12,333 bases of DNA, taken from contig NZ_CALIIS010000156.1 in the NCBI RefSeq assembly GCF_938017705.1, positions 1-12,333 of the forward strand. The letters are read 5' to 3'. A program made the translations under genes and the position numbers. The DNA is from an uncultured Campylobacter sp. (GTDB lineage: Bacteria; Campylobacterota; Campylobacteria; Campylobacterales; Campylobacteraceae). This document shows, piece after piece, positions 8,504-12,333 of this stretch (the first letter of the stretch is position 1; each line of letters opens with the position of its first letter). The notes under the pieces were generated by a model. It saw only the letters and a list, made by a program, of their open reading frames with translations. It was not told the origin of the DNA and searched no databases.

Positions 8504-8515
8504 AAATTTAAGAGG
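8504..8515 (+). repeat. 12-base direct repeat, left copy (flank of the toxin-antitoxin pair)
   Basis: AAATTTAAGAGG lies between dapB and the MNT gene and provides that gene's ribosome binding site. The identical string recurs at 9174-9185 on the other side of the two-gene module. Similar strings (AAATTTAAAGGA before dapB, AAATTTAAGGAG before the DUF488 gene) show that the word is common in leaders here, so the match may be functional convergence and not an insertion scar. Confidence 0.5.
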
Positions 8516-8520
8516 AAAAA

Positions 8521-8838
8521 ATGCCAACCAAAGATAAAATTTTAAATTTTTTGCGCGAGCTAAAGCCCGAGCTTGAAAGCTTTGGGATTTACAAAGTCGG
8601 ACTATTTGGTAGCTACGCCACAGGCGGAGCGAATATCGCCTCGGATATCGACGTAACTATCGAAAGTAGCGAGCAAACAATAGCTCGTCTTGGCGGCGGT
8701 ATGCGAACGTTTATATATTTAGATGAACTAAGAGGGCGCATCGCTAATAAATTTAAAATTTCGGTAGATATATGCGATACTGCATCGATGAGCGATGAAA
8801 AGAAGCTAAAGCTACTTAAAGGAGCTATCTATGTATAA
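8521..8838 (+). CDS. mntA: MNT-domain nucleotidyltransferase, MntA-type antitoxin
   Basis: This is a minimal nucleotidyltransferase of 105 residues. It carries the family signature GSX10DXD intact: Gly30-Ser31, Asp42 and Asp44 in GSYATGGANIASDIDV, with a likely third carboxylate at Asp83 in ISVDICD. In characterised HepT/MntA pairs this protein is the antitoxin and blocks the partner RNase by attaching AMP to a tyrosine beside its active site. The next gene encodes just such a partner, and the two reading frames overlap by 8 bases (8831-8838), so they are probably translated together. The ATG follows an AAGAGGA site. GC over the pair is about 40% by hand count, against about 55-65% in lines sampled from dapB and purF, which suggests acquisition by transfer. 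Target specificity is not known. Confidence 0.87.
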   Translation: MPTKDKILNFLRELKPELESFGIYKVGLFGSYATGGANIASDIDVTIESSEQTIARLGGGMRTFIYLDELRGRIANKFKISVDICDTASMSDEKKLKLLKGAIYV

Positions 8839-9181
8839 TAAGAGGAATTTGCAAAGGCTTGAGTTGATCTGCAAAAAGATAGATGCGATACAACAAATCT
8901 GCAAAATCGGTGTTGAAAAAGCGCTTGCTGACGAACTTCGCGACCGGGTAATAATGCATCTAATCTCTTGCAACGAGCAACTGCAAAAAATTCAAGATAG
9001 CGGCGATATAGAAATTCTAAGTATATTCGCACCAAGCGATGTAGCAGGATTTCGCGGGATCAGAAACGCTTCGGCGCACGATTACGAAGGATTAAATTTA
9101 GCCATCGTTCAAAGCGTAATTAGCGACTACCTGCCGAATATAAAACAGAATATAGATAAATTTCTAAAAAATAAAATTTAA
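8831..9181 (+). CDS. hepT: HEPN-domain RNase, HepT-type toxin (DUF86 family)
   Basis: The 116-residue, mostly helical protein carries the HepT signature RX4HXY as RNASAHDY (78-85): Arg78 and His83 form the HEPN RNase site and Tyr85 is the position that MntA partners modify with AMP in studied systems. The middle part (about 36-55, RDRVIMHLISCNEQLQKI) fits the conserved helix of DUF86 proteins. The ATG overlaps the 3' end of the MNT gene by 8 bases and is preceded by AAAGGAG (8817-8823). All catalytic positions are present, so the toxin is probably functional; HepT RNases studied so far attack tRNA or mRNA, and the target here is unknown. Its stop codon lies inside the right copy of a 12-base direct repeat that also supplies the purF ribosome binding site. 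Confidence 0.87.
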   Translation: MYNKRNLQRLELICKKIDAIQQICKIGVEKALADELRDRVIMHLISCNEQLQKIQDSGDIEILSIFAPSDVAGFRGIRNASAHDYEGLNLAIVQSVISDYLPNIKQNIDKFLKNKI

Positions 9182-9185
9182 GAGG
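9174..9185 (+). repeat. 12-base direct repeat, right copy (flank of the toxin-antitoxin pair)
   Basis: This is an exact second copy of AAATTTAAGAGG, 670 bases after the first. It contains the hepT stop codon (9179-9181) and the AAGAGG ribosome binding site of purF, eight bases before its ATG. Confidence 0.5.
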
Positions 9186-9192
9186 TTAGAAA

Positions 9193-10539
9193 ATGTGTGC
9201 AATCGTGGGAGTCATAAATTCCGAAGGTGCGGCTAAGACCGCGTATTACGGGCTTTTTGCCATGCAGCACCGCGGCCAGGAGGCAAGCGGCATCAGCTCG
9301 AGCTTCAACCATCATATCAAAACTATCAAAGCCACGGGGCTCGTGACGGAGGTTTTTAGCCCAGCAAGCTTTGAAATTTTAAAGGGCAACATCGCGATCG
9401 GTCACAACCGCTACGGCACCGCGGGCGCAGACAGCCTAAAGGACGCGCAGCCCGTTGCGGGCAATTATGCTCTTGGGGAGATCTCTATCGTTCATAACGG
9501 AAATTTGATCAATAAAGACGAAATCCGCCACAAGCTCGTAAGCGAAGGGGCGATCTTTCAATCCAACATGGATACCGAAAATATCCTGCACCTCATCGCG
9601 CGCAGCAGGCAGGAGCATCTAAAAGATCGCATCGTCGAAGCTCTGAATCAGTGCGTGGGTGCGTATTCGCTTCTGATCCTGAGCCGCTCGAAGATGTTTG
9701 CCGTGCGCGATCGCTACGGCGTGCGTCCGCTCAGCATCGGTAGGCTCAAAGACGGCGGCTACATCGTCGCGAGCGAGACTTGCGCGTTTGATCTCGTAGG
9801 AGCCGAGTTCGTCCGCGACGTAAAACCCGGCGAGATGGTGATCTTCGAAGAAGGCAAGGATGAGTTCAGCTCGGTTCAAATTTTAAAAGCTGCGGAGGCT
9901 AGAATTTGCGCGTTTGAATACATCTACTTTGCGCGCCCAGACAGCGCCGTAGAGGGCAAAAACGTATATGAGGTCAGAAAAAAGCTGGGCGCTGCGCTCG
10001 CGCGAAAATGCAAAGAGCTAAAGGCCGATTTCGTCGTGCCCGTGCCCGATAGCGGCGTACCGGCGGCGCTGGGTTTCGCACAAGAGAGCAAGCTGCCCTT
10101 CGAGATGGCGATCGTGCGCAACCACTACATCGGTCGCACCTTCATCGAGCCGACGCAAGAGGTGCGAAATTTAAAGGTCAAACTCAAGCTAAACCCAATC
10201 GGCGCGGCGCTACACGGCAAAAGCGTCGTCGTCGTGGACGATAGCATCGTGCGCGGCACTACGAGCAAAAAGATCGTCGAACTTCTGCGCCATGCGGGCG
10301 CGGCGCGCGTACATATGTGCATCGCAAGCCCCGAGCTAAAGTATCCCGAGCGCTACGGTATCGACACGCCGAGCGTGCGCGAGCTGATCGCCGCGAATAT
10401 GAGCACGGATGAGATTTGCAAATTTATAGACGCCGACAGCCTCACGTTTCTTAGCGTACCGGAGCTCGTAGAGGCGCTTGGGGGCGAGCGCAAGTACTCG
10501 CTCGTAAGCTTTGACGGCGATTATTTCATCAAAGATTAG
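9193..10539 (+). CDS. purF: Amidophosphoribosyltransferase PurF
   Basis: PurF transfers the amide nitrogen of glutamine to PRPP, giving 5-phosphoribosylamine, the committed step of purine synthesis. The 448-residue protein has both domains. The N-terminal glutaminase opens MCAIVGVI, where Cys2 becomes the nucleophile after Met removal; it continues with HRGQEASG (26-33), NRYGT (72-76) and HNGN (101-104). The C-terminal PRTase holds the PRPP loop VVVVDDSIVRGTTS (345-358). Unlike many Gram-positive PurFs it has no long propeptide, and the C-terminal cysteine pair that binds an iron-sulfur cluster in B. subtilis PurF is missing; the last Cys is in DEICKF. The ATG follows AAGAGG, which overlaps the hepT stop. 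It therefore seems to depend on the transcript that begins at or before dapB, now running through the toxin-antitoxin pair. Confidence 0.97.
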   Translation: MCAIVGVINSEGAAKTAYYGLFAMQHRGQEASGISSSFNHHIKTIKATGLVTEVFSPASFEILKGNIAIGHNRYGTAGADSLKDAQPVAGNYALGEISIVHNGNLINKDEIRHKLVSEGAIFQSNMDTENILHLIARSRQEHLKDRIVEALNQCVGAYSLLILSRSKMFAVRDRYGVRPLSIGRLKDGGYIVASETCAFDLVGAEFVRDVKPGEMVIFEEGKDEFSSVQILKAAEARICAFEYIYFARPDSAVEGKNVYEVRKKLGAALARKCKELKADFVVPVPDSGVPAALGFAQESKLPFEMAIVRNHYIGRTFIEPTQEVRNLKVKLKLNPIGAALHGKSVVVVDDSIVRGTTSKKIVELLRHAGAARVHMCIASPELKYPERYGIDTPSVRELIAANMSTDEICKFIDADSLTFLSVPELVEALGGERKYSLVSFDGDYFIKD

Positions 10540-10558
10540 CAAATTTAAGGAGCAAACT

Positions 10559-10915
10559 ATGACAGAATTTAAGATTAAGCGCGTCTATGAGAGCGCAGAG
10601 GAAGAGGATGGATTTCGCGTGCTTTGCGACAGACTTTGGCCGCGCGGCATAAAAAAAGACGCGCTGGAGCTTGATATGTGGGCAAAAGACATAACGCCTA
10701 GCACCGAAATACGCAAGCTTTTCGCGCATAAGCCTGAGAATTTCGCCCATTTTAAGGAGCTTTACCTAGCCGAACTTGAGCAAAATCCCGCCGTAGCTGA
10801 ATTTTTGAAAAAGGTTAAAAACGAGCCGGTCGTCACGTTGCTATACGCTGCAAAGGACGAGCACTGCAACCACGCGATGATTCTGCGTGATTTTCTGCAA
10901 AGCAAGGTGCGCTAA
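10559..10915 (+). CDS. DUF488 family protein, YeaO-like
   Basis: This small soluble protein of 118 residues matches the DUF488/YeaO family. Marks are the N-terminal KIKRVYES, the signature DGFRVLCDRLWPRGIKKD (about 17-34), the segment WAKDITPSTEIRKLF (41-55) and the C-terminal TLLYAAKDEHCNHAMIL (about 93-109). The biochemical role of the family is not established to my knowledge. I take the ATG at 10559 because an AAGGAG site (10547-10552) stands 6 bases upstream; the frame is open further up (to 10511), but that would overlap purF and lacks a site. Only 19 bases separate it from purF, so it is probably the last gene of the dapB-purF unit. The codon for Met1 follows the same AAATTTAAGG-type leader seen at other genes here. 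Confidence 0.88.
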   Translation: MTEFKIKRVYESAEEEDGFRVLCDRLWPRGIKKDALELDMWAKDITPSTEIRKLFAHKPENFAHFKELYLAELEQNPAVAEFLKKVKNEPVVTLLYAAKDEHCNHAMILRDFLQSKVR

Positions 10916-11123
10916 AATTTTGCGCTCAAAGCGCACTGCTCGCCATATTTTAAAGCAAATGTAAAACCGCCTCGATCGCCAAAATCCACTCGTAAAAACC
11001 GATGTGCAAGGCGCAAAATTCAGCGAACAGGCGTGAGCGGAGCGGTCTTAAAGCCTTATCAGGCGCGATTTGAGATAAATTTTCATCCGGATGTACGCTT
11101 CGCAGATGCGCAAAACAAACGCT

Positions 11124-11159
11124 AAATTTTGCGTCAGAGCTCTAAAAAACGCAGAATTT
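11124..11159. repeat. Inverted repeat able to form an 11-base-pair stem
   Basis: AAATTTTGCGT (11124-11134) pairs with ACGCAGAATTT (11149-11159) with one G-T wobble, leaving a 14-base loop that contains the palindrome AGAGCTCT. No clear T-run follows on either strand. It could be a terminator for the dapB-purF-DUF488 transcript, a stem of a small RNA, or chance in AAATTT-rich DNA. Confidence 0.35.
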
Positions 11160-11353
11160 TATAAAAAGCAAATAAAATTTCAAGGAAAATAACTCGATTT
11201 AATATATGCAAATTTAGAATTTCATCTATTTTTTAACGCTACTTTTAATAATGCAAGCTAGGAATTTAAAAAGTGGGCTTAATATAAATTCGCAACAAAT
11301 CAAATTAATTTCTTACACGCAGCATTTTTAAATTTCATTTAAGGATTTGCCGC

Positions 11354-11359
11354 TAACAT
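11354..11359 (+). promoter_or_regulatory. Possible -10 box for the Mop gene
   Basis: TAACAT stands 28 bases before the ATG, after a T-rich tract (11325-11340), as in Campylobacter sigma-70 promoters. A second candidate, TATAAAT, is at 11283-11289. Neither is strong. No clear ModE-type operator was recognised. Confidence 0.25.
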
Positions 11360-11387
11360 TGCTCGTAATTTTTTACAAGGAGAAACT

Positions 11388-11813
11388 ATGGCAATAAGTG
11401 CTAGAAATCAGCTTCACGTCGTAATCAGCGACGTAAAAACAGGTGCGGTAAATTCGCTAATCACAGCTAAAACCAGAGGCGGCGACGTGCTAAAAGCGAC
11501 CGTCACGACCGATTCTGAAAAAGATCTAGATCCAAAAGCGGGCAAAGAGGCGGTATTTTTATTCAAAGCCCCAAATGTCATCATTTCAAAGGGAGAAAAT
11601 GATCTTCGTCTAAGTGCTGCGAACCAGCTAAAAGGCAAAATCACCGCCGTTAAAGAGGGCGCAATCAATGCTGAAATCGATGTCAGAACCGCAGGCGGTG
11701 AGAATCTAAGCGCGATCGTCACAAACAGCTCTGTTAAAAATTTGGCGCTAGCAGTCGGCGACGAAGTAACTGCGATCATCAAAGCTACTCAAATCATCGT
11801 CGGCGTGAAATAA
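11388..11813 (+). CDS. Tandem Mop (TOBE) domain molybdate-binding protein, molbindin type
   Basis: The 141-residue protein consists of two Mop domains in tandem with a period of exactly 72 residues: SARNQL (4-9) and SAANQL (76-81), VKTGAVN (16-22) and VKEGAIN (88-94), VTTDS (39-43) and VTNSS (111-115). Such di-domain molbindins assemble into small rings that hold molybdate or tungstate in the cytoplasm and are thought to store or buffer it for molybdenum cofactor enzymes such as formate dehydrogenase and nitrate reductase. There is no ATPase or DNA-binding part, so it is neither ModC nor ModE. The ATG follows a strong AAGGAG site (11378-11382 region). It appears to be a single-gene unit between a long AT-rich leader region and a terminator; no molybdate transporter gene is in view. 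Confidence 0.9.
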   Translation: MAISARNQLHVVISDVKTGAVNSLITAKTRGGDVLKATVTTDSEKDLDPKAGKEAVFLFKAPNVIISKGENDLRLSAANQLKGKITAVKEGAINAEIDVRTAGGENLSAIVTNSSVKNLALAVGDEVTAIIKATQIIVGVK

Positions 11814-11868
11814 TCTAACGTTGTGCGTTGTGCGGCAGCGATGTACGCAATTTGAACACCGCAAAATA

Positions 11869-11899
11869 AAGGAGCGAAATTTTATAAATTTTGCTCCTT
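11869..11899. terminator. Convergent hairpin terminator
   Basis: AAGGAGCGAAATTT (11869-11882) pairs with AAATTTTGCTCCTT (11886-11899) over 14 positions with a single G-T wobble and a TAT loop. It begins 56 bases after the Mop stop and lies 39 bases beyond the stop of the broken minus-strand gene. The T-rich tail is better on the minus strand (TATTTTGC) than on the plus strand (CTTCAAAA), so it may act in both directions but more strongly for the gene coming from the right. Confidence 0.7.
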
Positions 11900-11938
11900 C
11901 TTCAAAACCTCTTTTGATAAATCAAATTTAATAGCAGC

Positions 11939-12333
11939 TCAAATCACGCCATAGACGGTATTACCTCGGCTTTTATACGGCGTGAGTTTTGCGTAGAGCT
12001 TTGCGTCTATGCGACGCGAAAACCTACACATAGGGGATATCTTAAAACGCAGACCCGCCTTTGCCTTGCCCGCTCGCTTATAACGATGTGTTTTCATATT
12101 TTGCGCACTCGTGACACGCCGCCGCTTTGCGTAGTAGCGACCGATCCTCGCGTAGATGTCCACATCAAGAGTGAGCCGATCTAGATCATAGCAGCACGAA
12201 CAGATCATCGAACCGATCGCCTCGCCCTAAATCCGAGCGTTTTTTGAGCTTTTACCGATCGGCTCGTTAAAAGGCGTAGATTCCGCGAATAAAATCACTC
12301 TTGTAAAATTTCAGCTCGTAGCCACGGGTAGCG
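11939..12333 (-). pseudogene. Decayed 3' end of a minus-strand gene, perhaps an outer-membrane barrel protein
   Basis: Read from the right edge, the frame encodes RGYELKFYKSDFIRGIYAF and then hits TAA (12269-12267). Shifting by one base at the TTTT run restores a protein-like frame (NEPIGKSSKNARI) that meets a TAG (12229-12227) and then stays open for about 95 codons to a TGA at 11939-11941. The last part has alternating hydrophobic and polar residues, as in TLDVDIYARIGRYYAK, KAKAGLRFKIS and IDAKLYAKLTPY, resembling strands of an outer-membrane beta-barrel such as an autotransporter or TonB-dependent receptor. The 89-codon stretch with ATG at 12208 has no visible ribosome binding site, so I do not treat it as a gene of its own. 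The family is not recognised; that the segment is a broken gene and not random sequence is inference. It ends near a terminator of the right orientation. Confidence 0.45.

Larger units (their letters stand above)
10916..11387. other. Gap of about 470 bases with no convincing gene
   Basis: No coding region is supported here. The left part (to about 11150) is of mixed composition; the right part (about 11155-11345) is very AT-rich. Just after the DUF488 stop there is a short hairpin TGCGCT-CAA-AGCGCA (10921-10935) without a T-run, a weak terminator at best. A stop-free frame of 63 codons exists on the minus strand (10953-11141) but has no usable start codon near its top, so I do not call it; it could be a gene remnant. 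CATCCGGATG (11084-11093) is a perfect palindrome. A longer inverted repeat lies at 11124-11159. The AT-rich right part probably holds the promoter of the Mop gene. Confidence 0.6.

Noticed and set aside
10953..11141. 63-codon stop-free frame on the minus strand in the gap before the Mop gene
   Set aside because: It has no ATG, and its only TTG leaves about 20 codons. Such a length arises by chance; at most it is a remnant.
11347..11363. Sigma-54-like element TTTGCCGCTAACATTGC before the Mop gene
   Set aside because: The TGC at the -12 side and the spacing fit, but the nearly invariant GG of the -24 element is GC, so I do not call a promoter of this type.
11820..11833. Tandem GTTGTGC GTTGTGC after the Mop gene
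   Set aside because: Two 7-base units are too few to support a repeat array or CRISPR; no further copies follow.
11939..12208. 89-codon open frame on the minus strand as a complete small protein
   Set aside because: No ribosome binding site precedes the ATG, and the same frame continues upstream past one stop with protein-like sequence, so it fits better as the tail of a broken gene.

Overview
The window looks like chromosomal DNA of a Campylobacter with unusually high GC, C. gracilis or a close relative. The left block has the order queH-fabZ-lpxA-clpX-mreB, which as I remember it is the order at Cj0272-Cj0276 of C. jejuni. PurF and the other proteins read like Campylobacterota versions. 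The coding regions are GC-rich (about 55-65% in the lines I counted by hand in dapB and purF), yet the word AAATTT recurs everywhere. The species is inference; the genus is fairly safe.

Left block (1-4266, minus strand). An apparent operon, transcribed right to left, starts with queH (epoxyqueuosine reductase, tRNA modification) and continues with fabZ (fatty acid elongation), lpxA (first step of lipid A synthesis), clpX (unfoldase of the ClpXP protease) and mreB (rod-shape actin, cut by the window edge). The genes are packed: fabZ/lpxA and lpxA/clpX overlap, and only 9 bases separate clpX from mreB. FabZ and LpxA use the same pool of 3-hydroxyacyl-ACP, so the block centres on envelope building and cell shape.

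Centre (4267-7679). A 65-base divergent spacer holds overlapping -10-like boxes for the two directions. On the plus strand follows a very large AsmA/DUF748-type protein with one N-terminal membrane anchor and an OmpA-like C-terminus, probably working in lipid or outer-membrane homeostasis.

Right-centre (7697-10915, plus strand). dapB (lysine and meso-DAP synthesis) and purF (first committed step of purine synthesis) are, as I recall, direct neighbours in C. jejuni. Here a two-gene MntA/HepT-type toxin-antitoxin module lies between them. It is markedly AT-richer (about 40% GC by hand count) and is flanked by a 12-base direct repeat that carries the ribosome binding sites. A YeaO-like DUF488 gene follows purF.

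Right end (10916-12333). A roughly 470-base gap without a convincing gene leads to a small tandem Mop/TOBE molybdate-binding protein. A convergent hairpin terminator comes next. After it is what appears to be the broken 3' end of a minus-strand gene, with one frameshift and one in-frame stop, whose residue pattern suggests an outer-membrane beta-barrel.

I found no tRNA, rRNA, CRISPR array or insertion sequence. The best candidates for something new are the toxin-antitoxin insertion with its flanking repeat, the long unexplained C-terminal half of QueH, and the decayed gene at the right edge.
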